Shown piece by piece: positions 1 through 12,634 of a stretch of DNA of 64,000 nt. The notes beneath the pieces were generated by a model. The model was not told the DNA's origin and made no database searches. It saw only the letters and a program-made list of their open reading frames with translations. Both the position numbers and the translations under genes were made by a program. This stretch comes from Triplophysa rosa (Eukaryota > Chordata > Actinopteri > Cypriniformes > Nemacheilidae). The number at the start of each line of letters is the position of its first letter. The first letter of the stretch is position 1. The stretch is taken from NCBI RefSeq assembly GCF_024868665.1, contig NC_079895.1, forward strand, positions 26,393,700 to 26,457,699, written 5' to 3'.

Positions 1-177
1 TGTGCGACGGCCGCGGACCCTCCTGATGATGAAAATTACGTCATGCGGGAAACGCGCAGATGCGGACGGCCAGACTATACTTTGGTCTTAACATTGAATA
101 TGGAAGGTCAGTTGAACCACATTGCATTGTTACTTTTGTCAATTGCTGTTCATCGAAGTGTTCCATGCAGTGGCGGC

Positions 178-1874
178 CTGGCCGTCTGGAGCACCAGGAG
201 TTTTCCCGGTGGGCCGCTGCTCAATGTGGGCCGGCCCATTGTAAGGATATAAAGAAATAATATTTTCTTTTGCTCACTTGTTATAGTTGTGATTTCTGTG
301 CCCTAGCCACAGCGGTAGCAGGGCTATTCAATGTCAAAAGGTTGGCCAATCAAACAGGGTTTAGAGAACTCTAGCCAATCAAATTACAGAAGCCAAGCAG
401 AACTTAAACTAATCAAACTGAAGAAGACAGGCGTTTCAGCTAATTAAATTGAAGAAGACTGGAAGACAGAAGTTCAGTAGGCAGGCTCTAACAGAAACCA
501 ACGCTGCATCCGAAATCGCCTACTACCATACTATATAGTAGGCGAAAATGAGTATGAGTCATGAACTAGTATGTCCGAAACCTCATGATGCAAAAAACAG
601 TAGGCAAGAAATACCCGGATGGTCTACTACTTCCGCCGAGATTCGTGAGTGTGGATCGGATGGACACTTCTCTATCCCATGATGGCACGGGAGCTGAGCA
701 ACGGTCAAATTTCAAAAGTAAATCAAATAAGCTGAAAACTTTGAGGCGAACGTCCGTTTTTAATGCAAGTGCCAATAAATGAATTTCTCATGACTAAATT
801 AGGTTTTTATCAACGCTCATACTGTATATATAGGTTGTTGATAATACATCATAGGTCAAAACGCATAGGGGTCACATGACCATAAAAAATGGCGGACGCA
901 GCATGTCCGAAATGTATTCATACTATAGAGAACGTACTGGTTTAATGGCCGATAGGTATGTAGTTATTCAAATTCAGTACGTACTGTCACAGTATGCAAT
1001 TTTGGACGCAGCACAAGTGCGAATTCACTTTGATGACTGTGAAGTAGTGAAATATGGGAAGTCAAACATAACAAAGCCATCTCTTTAAACACAAAAATGA
1101 TAAACGGTAAGATTTTAGCGATGTAAACTACTTAAATTTTGTGAATACTTCCGTTTTAATGAAAACTTAGGTGGTTTGTCACATAATGTAAGATGTTTAA
1201 ATGTGCATTCAACTTAACATGCCTAAAAACATAACCGATAGCATGCAGCTTATTGCAAATTTCTATTTAATGTGCAGTTTTATAATGCTTATTGAAGCTA
1301 CTAAGTTATTAAGCCCAAAGCGTGAATGTTTCTCTTCTCTCTTCTCCGTTTATAATTCTAAATGCTCACTTTTGTTTAGACTTGTATGTTGATTTTGGAC
1401 TTTATATTTCATGTAATAAAACAAGAGCTTTTAGCAAAGTCTAGTCACACCTTTTTGGCAGCATCTTAGTAAATTCTCTTGTCTAGGAAATTAGTCATAA
1501 GTGGAGAGTCATCACCCTCAGACTTAAAACAGGGTAAAACTGAATCTTTGACTCAGGTGTGTTACGTCATGGTCATTTACAAACAGTTCAAATACATTAT
1601 CCTACATTACACTGACATGTTTAGGCAGGCTTTTATGTAATTCTGATGTCTGTTTGTTGCTTAGACTGCACTGGCCTTTACACTTTAACGTTTGTTGTTT
1701 TATTGGCATTGCAATGTGTCTTTAAAAGGTCCATAGAAACATTTGTTTCTAAATTGTGGTGTTATAGAATGATTTGTGCATCTATAAGCTGGTGTATTAT
1801 GTTGACAGCCTGGTGTTGTGGGCTCTTCCTGGTGAAGAAGTAAAGGGCCACTTTTTAGCCCCAGTCCGCCCCTG
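178..1874. mobile_element. hAT-type DNA transposon relic (1.7 kb) with perfect 8-bp TSD
   Basis: Left end CAGTGGCGGCCTGG and right end (inverted) CAGGGGCGGACTGG match at 12 of the first 16 positions. They are flanked by identical 8-bp direct repeats GTTCCATG (170-177 and 1875-1882), the hallmark of hAT insertion. No long transposase frame remains inside. At least one further inverted-repeat element is nested at about 503-1012. Confidence 0.88.
503..1012. mobile_element. nested inverted-repeat DNA element
   Basis: GCTGCATCCGAAATCGCCTA at the left and, inverted, GCTGCGTCCAAAATTGCATA at the right form imperfect TIRs of about 30 bp enclosing ~510 bp, within the larger hAT relic. The exact ends are uncertain, because related sequence (GGACGCAGCATGTCCGAAAT) recurs internally near 893-912. 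Confidence 0.6.
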
Positions 1875-1882
1875 GTTCCATG

Positions 1883-2588
1883 TACACCGAAAATGATAAC
1901 AGCATACTGTGCATATTATAGCCTACATATGGAAAAACATTTAAAAAATAGTAGGTACGCCACCCAAACATTCCAGTGTCCTGAACTCATCTTCAAACAT
2001 GAGTACAAAAGGCAAAAAGAACAGAGGCACAAAAATAAGCCAGGCAAAGATTGACACCTTCAGAGAGATGATGGCAAAATGACACAAGAAATGCATACGA
2101 AGATTGTGTGGATATTTATATATTCATAAAAAGCCAGAGGGAGATAAAGAGAGAGGAACGAGGAGAGCTAGATTGCGGCAGACACATTTTAAGTGTTAAA
2201 CCAACAGTGATCTGAATAGCAAGCGTGTGTGAGTGTGTGTGAGGTGCAGCTGTGGCGTTGTAATAGGTGGCGTAATTGTATGATGACAGCGTGTCTGTCT
2301 GCTCTGTGTTCTCCTGGGTATTGTGATCATCTTTGACAGGTGATGCTGCTCCACTGGGAAACAGTTTTATCTCAGAGCACCACTTATTTCTTCATATAAA
2401 CACACACGGGTTCTGTCACCAACTGAGCAATGCATCCTCAAATACACACAGTGAAGTGTGTGATAATATTTTATGTTTCTGACAAACTTTTGTGCACTGA
2501 CCACTGACTCTCCAAACAATTTAAATGTTATACGCTGGGTTTATTGATACTTACAAGATGCTTGTAACACAATACTCGAAAGAAAAAA
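1883..2588. other. intergenic, no gene seen
   Basis: AT-rich unique-looking sequence with a short GT run near 2224-2242. No exon or repeat end could be supported. Confidence 0.6.
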
Positions 2589-2822
2589 TATATGAAGAGT
2601 TTGGTTCCAAAATGAGATAACTAAAAATGTTCAAGAATAATGTTTTTTTATTGTGCATTCCAATTAATATCAATCAAACTGCAGTTTGTTTTGATTTAAG
2701 TCATAACAACTAAAAAAAGACACCTAACTAACACAATAAAAACATAATAACATAATAAAAAACATTATTTTAGACAAATAAAAAACGGAGTTCTCTCATT
2801 TTGGAACCAAATTCTTCATATA
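2589..2822. mobile_element. MITE with ~34-bp TIRs
   Basis: TATATGAAGAGTTTGGTTCC... at the left reappears inverted at the right (TATATGAAGAATTTGGTTCC...), about 30 of 34 positions matching. AT-rich core without coding capacity; TA at both ends suggests a Tc1/mariner-like or similar target. Confidence 0.85.
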
Positions 2823-2995
2823 TTATATTGTGGGTTATTTTTGGTGACAGCTAATCTGAATTCGTTTCTAGGTTTTTTGTTACATACACATCCATAATAC
2901 AAACTACAACACTCGTCCCACAGTATATGCAGTACATCTATAGAAGAATTAAAGTAAGAATAAAAATAGAAATCAGAAGATTTTTGAGATTTTTT

Positions 2996-3193
2996 GGTAA
3001 CACTATTTTACAGTGCCCTTGTTACACGATACATATATTTACTATAGAATTTACTATAAATTTTGCATGATTACATGTTACTAACCCTAAACCACACCCT
3101 AACCATATAGTAAGTATATGTAATTAATTATTATTACTCAGTACTTCAATATATAATTACACTGTAACACAGGACACTTAAAATAAAGTGTAA
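2996..3193. mobile_element. cyprinid-type MITE (GGTAACACTNTATTTTA ends)
   Basis: Left TTGGTAACACTATTTTACAG and, inverted, right TCGGTTACACTTTATTTTAA form degenerate TIRs. The core has TTGTTACA and ACCCTAAAC. The pattern matches a very abundant cyprinid repeat (recognition, not searched). Confidence 0.7.
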
Positions 3194-5049
3194 CCGATTT
3201 TCTTTTTGAACATTACGACGAGAATTGTATAATCTCACGAATTTAACAACGATAAGGAAAAACAAAAAATAAATACGCACATGTATATAGATGTGAATAT
3301 ATAAAAAAGAAAAGTACATGAACATACATGTGAATATATTAATATGAATATTAAAAGATTATTATTTAACATTATGATTTATATCACTGATATGGTGGTT
3401 ATGACCGTCCTCTGCACAAATGGGATTCCTCAAAACTTCAGCAGAGATTCTTGCATAAACTATTCTCTAGAATAGGCCTCATAATACACTTACTTTCTAA
3501 CAGAAACCCAACTGAGGTATAATTTAATTCTTACCACTTACTATGTTAGAAATGAAACCTGTTTGCATTTATTGTACTCTTCACACGTTAAGTCGCAGTC
3601 ATGCGTCATCACATTCATCTGTTATATACAGTACACCCGTGCATAAGCAAACAGCACCCCGGATATGCGCATAAACCTTGTTCTACCTCTCTCTGTTTGA
3701 AGGTGAAAGCCCATAATGCACTTTTTCTCACTCCTGTGCTGTCTACATATAAACGACAGTCGTAAAACACGCTGTGCGCCTGAATACCTGCAGCACAACA
3801 TCCAATCCCGTATCTGTGTATTACCACAGAAAGACTTCAAATGCTTTCTACGCTCACGCAACGGGACACAATGCAACAAAACGAGAGAGAGACCCAAATC
3901 TGATCGGATCTATTGAGAAGCGTCTAAGGTGCTAATACATATTTATGGGGACGGGAGGATTTGCAAGTGAATACAAAGGTGTGTGGATTAGAGGAGGAGG
4001 CTGGGATGCTAGTGTCCTGCTGTGGGTGTGTGCTATCTGATCTCTCTCTGGGAGTGACACACACTACGGCCTTATCTTTACCTACACTCTCAGAGTTTAC
4101 AATTTCTCGCTTCACTGGAGCTTGAGCAGGGCTTGTTAGAGCAACAAAAAGAGAGAGAGAGCCAGAGGTCTATGGCGAGCACAAAGCGGCACTCATCTCT
4201 CTGGACGGAGCATTTCCGCTCCTGATAACGACGAGCTTGTGTGGCAGCAAAATGCTGACGGATCTCATGGCGCTAAACTGACCCGCTGGCTAATGATACG
4301 AGGTCAGTAAAACCCGGAGAAAACTATCCGTTAGCATTCTTATTTATCCTGATGGAAGTTGGTCTGGATACAGGTCTTTTTTTGAGCCAATCACCTGAAA
4401 TGTAATTGTCATGTGACTCATGACAACGCTGAGTGGCTGTCACTGACAGGACATTAACTAAAATATAATAACAATAAATATTTCAGAATATCAGAATACT
4501 AAGACACTTCTACCTAACTGCCTCATACTTTTATGAAGAAAGATCGTAGAAGAGATGCAGATGCTAGAAAAACGCTCTATACTGTAGAACAGTATAGTTA
4601 TGACTACCCGGAGTCAACTGCTGAAACTAACCAAACAAACGTCAACCCCTTTAATACTAACACAAAGACATCAACAAAACGTAAACAAGAAGAACACAAA
4701 AAGTACAAGTTAACCAAAAAGTACACACATCAAACCCTTTTTCCTTGCTGTAGTCTAAGGATATTATTACATGACAACAATGTACTAAAAATATTTTACT
4801 TTGCGTTTGTTCAACAAGGTCCATGAAACGACTAAAGTACTGTATCATGCTTGCCCGACCGGTAGTTGGCGATGTACCTTTGCAAACACCCCTACATGGC
4901 TGTGTACATACACATTTTTTTACATACGAACAATCAAAATGCCTAAATCATTGAGCAATTTTTTCTGGGCGTACAACAAAGTAAGTTTATGACTACAAGT
5001 GACCCTGGACTATAAAGCGGCAGAACGTCAGGAAAGTGTGGAGTAGGAG
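3194..5049. other. intergenic, no gene seen
   Basis: No exon with splice context or recognisable protein similarity. Small GA-rich tracts near 4150. Open frames here are short and of no recognisable family. Confidence 0.6.
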
Positions 5050-5396
5050 TGTAACACTCTCCGCCTGCACGTTCACTATCGGACTCCAATTCCCACGATC
5101 CTTTGCACCCACACCTGTCATTGTTGATTTCATCTGCACCTGTTTTCTATTGGACTCATTATTTGGACACTGTTTAAGTTTCGCCTTTGTTTCTGTTCAT
5201 GGTCTGTTCTAATGTTTATTTGATGGTATCTCATGTTACCCTTTTGTTAGCTGGAAGTTATGATTTTCTTGTGTTTTCTGAATTTAAACTGGATTTAAAT
5301 TGTACCTGTGGATTATCTACCCGAAAGAAGATTAAAGCTTGTGTTATTGGCAATGTTTGTGTTCGTCGTCAATCCTCGTCTGAAGATACCGTGACA
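5050..5396 (+). mobile_element. solo LTR of an LTR retrotransposon, with 5-bp TSD
   Basis: A 347-bp block beginning TGTAACAC and ending CCGTGACA (TG...CA), flanked by the perfect 5-bp repeat AGGAG (5045-5049 and 5397-5401). An ATTAAA near 5331 is consistent with an LTR poly(A) signal on the plus strand. No internal gag/pol, so this is a recombined solo LTR. A Ty3/Gypsy origin is a guess from the 5-bp TSD and style. Confidence 0.8.
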
Positions 5397-5430
5397 AGGA
5401 GTCTATAGTCCGCCATTGTTATTTTAGTTT

Positions 5431-5809
5431 TTGAAGCAACACTTTAGAGCTTTTGCTCATGGCTCCCCCATGTGGTTGATAAGCGCAATTGTCTGTTACC
5501 AGTGTCGTAAATAAGTGTCGCTGTACAAGCTTCCCCGTGGGCAACGCAATACACGTGAATTTATTTACTAAGCTGATGAAACCGGCGAATGCCGAAACGT
5601 TGTTTAGAAACCACTCTTCCACCGGCAGGGGATGGGCAGGGCTATGTGTACCGACCCGAAACACAGAACTTACAGAGTGTGGTTGTAGCAGCTCTGAGGC
5701 TGCTGAGGCAGCAGCGGGAGTATAACTCGTCCAGTTAAGAGTTGTTCTACCACTTAAATCATTTTAAAGACATTATTTTAAGGTAAAAATCTACAAAGTG
5801 TTGCTTTAA
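5431..5809. mobile_element. DNA element with AAGCAACACTTT TIRs
   Basis: Left TTGAAGCAACACTTTAGAG and, inverted, right TTAAAGCAACACTTTGTAG match at 16 of 19 positions and enclose ~380 bp. The overlapping open frames on both strands here are incidental to the repeat. It lies 35 bp after the solo LTR. Confidence 0.7.
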
Positions 5810-8800
5810 GTACTTGTGCATTCATATAGGGCGCACATGACATCACCATTTTCTCAAGTTTGTAGTTTTTGTAGTTTTGGTACATTGGAGGTGATACCAG
5901 GCCCCCATAAAATACATTTCATTTTTATTTGAAAACAGTGTCTTGTAAACGCTTCCTAATAATACACAGGTGACCCAATGTCAGATGTAAAAGCCAGTTA
6001 GAACAGGCCAGGTCAAAGGTCACACTGCCGCCAAATCAGGAAAATGTTGACAACTAATGGTTTAATGATAGTGTTACAGTGGTACAAAAGATTTCAAATC
6101 AGATCCCGGTGATAAGACAACAAGATGGGCCTCGTTGCGTTAAACGTCTGTTGAAGGTTCGGCGGAGACTCGCACGTTCGTGAGGTAGGCAGGAAATGTA
6201 GGAAGCTGTCTGAGAGTGAAACATTCACCCACTGTGAGTAAATAGTGACTGGGCCAATTTCATCAGGCACAGAAATGCTCCCGGTGACAGCGCCCGCATT
6301 GTCCCCCCCCACCAACTGCACGCAGCGAAATTCTATTTTCAGTTTTTCTTGCCGCAGTAATTATCTGCATTGTCGGCGAGTATAAAGAGAATAAAGGGCA
6401 TGAATGTGTCCCGGTCAATCGGATTCTGTCAGTTCAAGCTGAATTGGGTACACACATGCGCGGCGCTTGCCAGATCGTAATAACGAAGCTGTTTGCATGG
6501 AACGATTTCCCCTACGCAGCTCATCAGCGACAGAGAGAGTCTGTCAGCGCGTTCACAGACTGACACGGCTTCCGCATCTGTGGCTGTTATTAGCGCGTCT
6601 CTTAAGACAAGCTCAATTATCTGACACTGCCCGTAATTTTCACCCCCCTCTCCGGCACAATGTAAAGTTCCTCTGCTTTATTTCTCAAGCTGTTCATTTA
6701 GAGGAGAAAAACAAGGAGAGAGACGAGGGTGGGAGGAGGAGAAGACTTGACGAGATAAACTGAGGGAGGGAAAAAACAAGATGAGTCAAAAACTAATTTG
6801 ATGCTTACTTTACAAGAATAAAGAGTTTGGGAGGATGCTTCATCAAGTATATGTGGAGGATATCTGAACGATAACGTGATTGATGGGTATCGAATAAAAC
6901 AATGGCTTTGCCGTTTATTTAATCTTGGTGTTGATTATAGATAAGGAGCCATTGTGTGCATCCATTTTTGTGTGCATAACCTTACCGCAGTCCTGTAATC
7001 TCACAAGACTGCACTGCACTCCCGTGTTTTATCTCTGTGACACAACTTCTCTTACACACTCACGTTTAGTTTAATCTGAAAGCTTAATGTTGAAAAAGAC
7101 GTCCAGGGCATGATATGCATCAACAACCCATACCAGGAATGATTCAAGGGTAAACAATATGCAAGAATCTTAACGACTTGAATGAAGAAGGATTCGTAAA
7201 AATTCAAAGTGAAACATTCACCCTCCTCTTGACTTCCGATCGACTCTGTGCTCGAAAAGTCCAAACAGGACGCGACGTCCCAACCCAGCCTGACAGGTTC
7301 ACCTCACACCAAAGCGACACCTGCTAATGCTCGGCTTCCAGTTGCTGTGGGAACCGCCGCAAAGCAGTAATGATGGCAGGTCTAACGCCGTATAAGAGCA
7401 GTAACGCGTGTAAGAGAGGGCAATCATCTTGAACCCACTTTTCCCACGGGAACACGCTAATGTGCTAAGGAACGTGTGCTAATGCGCTACAGTCTGTCTG
7501 CTGAGCAGCAAGCGACTGTCAACACTGAAATCTCGCCCATTTAGAGCCCGGCCTAATGCGAGAGATAAGCCCACAACAGCGGGAGGGAGTAGGCCGAACA
7601 TCTTGGAGAAAATAGATTCGATCTTGGGGGTTGCGCGCGGACGAGACGAGGGAATTGTGTGCGAGACGGGCTTTCAGAAGAAAAGTGTTCCTTCATGTAA
7701 AACACCCTTTCTTCCATCCACTTACTCGCTGGCATTTTCAGCAGTCTGGAGCGGGCGCGGGCCGTCGTCGGGGTCAGTCCCTTAAAGAGGCCTATTCAGT
7801 AATCACAGGTGCTCTTCAGACGCACGTCTCAAAAGAAAGAGGTGTTTTTTTAAGTTTCCTCATCTTTTTTTTTGGTTGCGTGAAACGCGAAGACCTTGGG
7901 AGTCAAATGAATCTGTATGTGTCTGTCATTCGCAGACAGACCCGAGCGACGTGTCCCCTGAACACAAATGGGATGGAGATTGTTCTGGCCCGCGGGGCAG
8001 CTCTGAAGAAGCTGATGGAACCGTACGAGCGCCTAGGAGGCCGCGGTGCTGCGTGTTTCTCCTGCTGGATGGACGACTGTAATCAAAGCGAGAAAGTCTT
8101 CTGTCCAGATTACAGTCTTCAATCAGTCAGCCAGGGAAATGATATGTACATCGTCCTCCGTATGGATGGTACTGCCTCACGGACATTACCCGTGTCAACC
8201 TTGCCAAAGACGTGACGGGAGATCTGGAGAGCGTTCGGCCACCTGCCATTCTAAAGGCAAGGGGTTAGTTTTCATTTCTCTCAATGCGTTCTCCCGGCAA
8301 CTGTCGCCATGGGGACCTTGTCCCGACCTCCTTCGATTCAGAGGTTGACACCGTTTAATGTACATGAGATGATTTCCGCTCTTCTTGCTGGCAGGAATTC
8401 TCGCTGTCTTTGAGTGAATAGTTTCTCGCAATTTCACTGTGAGAGGAAAGTGAAATAATTGAGCTTTCAGAGGGACTGAAAATATCGAAAATAACTACAT
8501 ACATATATGAGCTGCACATGTTTGGCAACAAACCGATTTTTGTCAACTGTTTGCTTTGGGCATGAATGATTTTTACCAAAAAAGGTGACATTTATTTTGT
8601 CCGAAGAAGATGTGAGCAATGGCTGCCTATGCAAAACTGTGCTATACAGTGTTGCCAGGGTTTTCTGAGTGGTTGCCAGATACTTGCTTAACAACCACCC
8701 AAAGTCTCTTTAATAAGATTTAAGGGTTGTTGCTAGTTTTTCATCTTGCCATGCTGAAAACGCTTTCGATCACTCCGAAAATAGCACCCTTACCTCAGGT

Positions 8801-9869
8801 AATAGTTTTGTTTAGTCAATAGTCAAGTAATAGGTTCGTTCACGTCCCTAACCCTAAATAAGAAAGGAATAGCGATGCTTGCCAAACACCACTAAAACAG
8901 TAAAACAAAGTATTCCGGATCGAACAAACCGAAAGATGCTTTTTAAAACGATGTCTGCATCATGCAAAATGCAGACAAAGTATCGCTTAAACAACTCTTA
9001 AGCAAACAATGATGACAAAGAATAAACTATTTAAATGTTCCTCACTGGTAGAGTAGAGAGATACAAAACCTGTAATTTCCTCTGAAACAAGAAAGCACCT
9101 AATTAGACCCTGTGAATAGAACACACCTCTTGGCCAGAGCAAAACACATCACGCAATTGCAGCCCAGGGTGCTTTCGTGCTCCCCCCCATCCCTCTTTTT
9201 CGAATTGCGGATCTCTCAATCTTGTGTCCACCCAAACACTGCAGTTTAATGCAGATTACAAATAATGGCAGGAAACTTTCAGGCAGAGACAATCCAGAGC
9301 AAAGCATTCTGGGACTGCGGGAGCATCGTTTGCATAATACCCACCTTGTCTCAACCTCCACAGGTAGCCTACCACATTGAGACCAACCCTAACACATACA
9401 CATCTTGCATCACTCCAACAGAGATTCGATGAGCTATTCTTTCTATCTCGCACACCCTTGAGCCTAGCTGGCTCAATGGGGGGAGGTCACTCAATTGTCT
9501 CTGCTTTGAAGAAAAGGGGGAGAAATCACTGACCTACTGCAAAATTGGCCATATTCAGCCATGGGGGAATATCAGGTTATTGAGTTGGTCCATGCTGAGT
9601 CTACTAGCCTGCAGAAAGCGATCGGCTTCAGCGTACGCCAGTTCTGCGGTTGATCAAGGACGCGCGTGTGCGATGAATGCAGAGAACTCTCTCTAAAGAC
9701 ACTTAAAGGAGAAACAAACTCTCAAACTGTAGAAGACTAAAGATGCCTGACTCAAGCAGTGAGGGATCATGATGCTATCTTTAAGCAAACAAACGTTTAC
9801 AACCTACCCCCACAACCCCTCCGAGTAAATTTTCACTTCGGTGTAGTAAAACATGACCTCTGCTTCGAA
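5810..9869. other. intergenic, no gene seen
   Basis: 4 kb without a supportable exon. The 194-codon plus-strand frame at 7631-8215 has no recognisable domain, and its sequence looks like translated noncoding DNA. Stretches at 6100-6780 and 7260-8340 are of balanced composition and repeat-free. A GTTGCCAGGG/GGTTGCCAGA pair at 8650-8690 belongs to a common fish simple motif. Confidence 0.55.
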
Positions 9870-10244
9870 TAGAAATGCACCGATGATACATTTTTCCACC
9901 GATACCGATTATTCTGAGTGATATCTGCCGATAAGGATTTCTTAACTTTCTGAATGTTAGTAATTTATATAACGACTATACATATTGAACATCAAACTGG
10001 TGATGTTTCATAACTTTGTCTAAATTCATTCCTCTTTTGATTGACAGGATCTATCGGCCTCAATCATCGGCTGTTTTTAAACTGTAGGCCGATAGCTGGT
10101 GATAATTCTTACATTTTCTAAATAAAGGGCAAAAGAAGTTTCCTGTCCTTTTTTGATTGACAGGATATATCGGCCATAATCATGCACTGTTTTTAAACTA
10201 TCGGCCAATAGCCGATTAATGGCCGATATATCAGTGCATCCTTC
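9870..10244. mobile_element. hAT-like non-autonomous element (ATGCACCGAT ends)
   Basis: Left end TAGAAATGCACCGATGATAC and right end GGCCGATATATCAGTGCATC fit the 'GGATGCACCGAT' hAT-type TIR. The interior is full of TATCGGCC/GGCCGATA motifs. Flanking 8-mers are only weakly similar, so the TSD has decayed. Confidence 0.7.
10028..10210. repeat. two ~70-bp imperfect direct repeats inside the hAT-like element
   Basis: Units at about 10028-10095 and 10143-10210 share TTTTGATTGACAGGAT(C/A)TAT, then CGGC and TGTTTTTAAACT, spaced 115 bp apart. Confidence 0.7.
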
Positions 10245-11633
10245 CTTGTAAAATATATGAAGATGCATTAGTTCATGTTTTAGGGCCCAGTGAATTGTGA
10301 TGACTGAAATGCCTTCCTGAAGGTACTGCAAATATGGCCGCCTAATACAAAGACCTTCCTACGAAGATTTTGGCTTTGGGATGTCTGATTGGCTTTTGAT
10401 TGTTGGCAGCAACTATATCTTGAACTCTGATGTAACACTAGGCCGCAGACACAGAAAAATGAAAGTTTAGGATAGTAGATGGTGAAACGATGACTGTTGC
10501 CGTAACCAAAGATGAATTGAATTATGAGCCACAGTTATTATAAATGGAACGCAGAGGCGCTGTTTAACTATACTTTGCTATATTTATTCATTAATATGAA
10601 TGCACCACGTAACAAGGCCATCAGGAACACAGTTTCAGATATAAGACTGAGATGTTCAGATATGGCAGGGATTCTCACGGCACACATGCGAATATACATT
10701 AGGCCTCCATATCAACACATTTACCGGCGCTGAGAGACACCATGGGTAAAAATGTGTGTGAATAGCACAAAGTGGCTGAATGAACACAGAGCACATGGCA
10801 CATGAATACAGCTCTCAGAACGCTTCTTAAGACCCTCCTCGCAAAGTTGTTGCTCTTTCAGTCTCATTGAATAGTGGCCATTTTAGGAAATTACCGCCTC
10901 ATTTTTAACCACCTCAAAAGCGCCAGAAGAGAGAGCAAAAGCGAGGGAGGGAGGCAGTTAGAGTAAATGGAAGAGACCAAGATGAAACCTCTGGCTTTTT
11001 GAAATGTGCTATATCCTGAAGTAAATACAATAAAATAAACCATTTCTGCCAACTGTTCTCATTATGGTCCTGTTTCCCTCACAGCCCTTTCTTTCAGGAA
11101 TATCAAATTGTGTCACAAATGCGGCTGAAAATGCCTTTGTGTTATTGCTCTGCGTGCTTTCTCCTGGCCTACCAGATCTTTATGGTTTTCTTATTTGTGT
11201 ATTTTACACATGAATTGAGAAAAAAAGCGGTCCAATTACTCTAATTCTAAGTGTGGGGGCCGGACCGGGACCAACACTTCACAATGAGCCATTTGGCACA
11301 TCAAACCACAAACAGAACGCAGATGAAAGAGAATACTTGAAATGACACACAACCTCACGCATCAAATGCTAAATTGCGACCACTAAACTCTTCAATGCTT
11401 TTACTTTTAAACATACTCTGTTTTACTTTTTGACCATTTCTCTGGTTTAGACCAACAGTGGGTCAGGCTTTGTTTAGTACAAGCACAAGATTCTAACAGC
11501 ATTATTTACATTGTACACATCCGTAAACAGTAAGGTATAAATATTTGATACTCTGTGATACACATCAGGGGAGAATTCAGCTGGCTTTTGATTTGTTCTT
11601 AAAACTTCAGAATGGTTGAAATGAACTTTTTAT
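10245..11633. other. intergenic, no gene seen
   Basis: No splice-supported exon, RNA gene or clear repeat ends. GAGGGAGGGAGG tract near 10945. Confidence 0.55.
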
Positions 11634-12343
11634 ACACTGTAAAAATCCAACTTGATTATGTTCATCTAACAAAGGTAATTACGTTACTTCAACAAAGATT
11701 TGTTTGTAGAAGGAGCCAATATATATTCTGTGTGTACTGAACAAAAATTCGTCCACATGTGTTGCTAACAAAGATTATTTTGCTGACTGGACTTAGATAC
11801 TCAAGTTTTTGTCTAAAACTTGCAAAATGATGTAAGCTCAACAAACAGAAAGGTTCCCAGCATGCATTGTGGCATATTTAGTTCTGGTTTTAATCAAATC
11901 TTTAAAAAGGAATCCTGTTTTAATGTTTGCTAACTTTATTCATGCAGTTGTTGTTGAAAATGCTTAGTTGCCTGTTGTATTTAGAGTTGTTTTTTAATGA
12001 ATGATGTTTCATGATTGCCACCATGATTGATGTTTGTGTTTCTGGTGTTGAGGTTTAAAGCGCAAGATCCATTGCTCCCACCCCTGAAAGTGGATTTAAC
12101 ACAAACTACTTGGGCATTTGCTGAACCCAAAGTTTTGGTCTGTCTTCATTAGACTTGTGTTATAACATTTTTATAATGTAATAAAAATAATATAAAAAAA
12201 TGTAATATTTTGAGTTGGGTGGATTTAAATCAATAGTTGAGTGAACTCACAAATTTGCTTGTTGTTTTAAGTTGGTTCAACTGATTAATTACTAAGAGAA
12301 TTTAATAAAGCAATAAGCCCCAAGAAGCAGTGGGTTACAGTGC
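11634..12343. mobile_element. degenerate DNA element with ACACTGTAAAAA ends
   Basis: Starts ACACTGTAAAAATCCAACTT and ends near GGGTTACAGTG. The interior contains TTCCCAGCATGCATTG and repeated AACAAA/TTCAACT motifs of a type I recognise from cyprinid repeats. Boundaries are uncertain, especially at the right, where another inverted repeat overlaps. Confidence 0.45.
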
Positions 12344-12396
12344 ATTTTATAACAGCTAAGGGCGTTGTGGCACGACACGGGGCTTATTGCTTTTAT
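12307..12396. repeat. 90-bp inverted repeat, AAGCAATAAGCCCC arms
   Basis: AAAGCAATAAGCCCC at the left is repeated inverted as GGGGCTTATTGCTTT at the right, around a 60-bp core. A short foldback structure, probably part of a MITE cluster continuing to 12634. Confidence 0.8.
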
Positions 12397-12488
12397 AAAA
12401 CGGTTATTCCATATGCTTAGCAAGGTTTCATAAAATAAAGTAAATAAAATGATATTTAGGCTATGTGGTGCGGTCAGCCGTTATATAT

Positions 12489-12634
12489 TGAGGTATTTTA
12501 TAACGGCTTAGAACTCCGCTCAGCCAATCAGAATCAAGGACCAGAACTGACCGTTTTATAATGAGGTATTTTATAACGGCTTAGAACTCCGCTCAGCCAA
12601 TCAGAATCAAGGACCAGAACTGACCGTTTTATAA
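12489..12634. repeat. perfect tandem duplication, 2 x 73 bp
   Basis: Copies 12489-12561 and 12562-12634 read identically. Each holds TTTTATAACGGC near the start and GACCGTTTTATAA at the end, i.e. an inverted pair, so each unit looks like a mini-foldback element. Confidence 0.93.

Noticed and set aside
3080..3115. Telomere-like CTAACCCTAAA words (also near 8848 and 33128)
   Set aside because: Only one or two units each, lying in or near MITE sequence; not interstitial telomeric arrays.
7631..8215. 194-codon plus-strand frame, the longest outside sp3
   Set aside because: No recognisable domain, residue usage typical of translated noncoding DNA, no splice or promoter context, and length plausible by chance in 64 kb.
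10028..10210. Spaced direct repeats as a possible CRISPR or satellite
   Set aside because: Only two imperfect copies inside a hAT-like transposon in a vertebrate genome.
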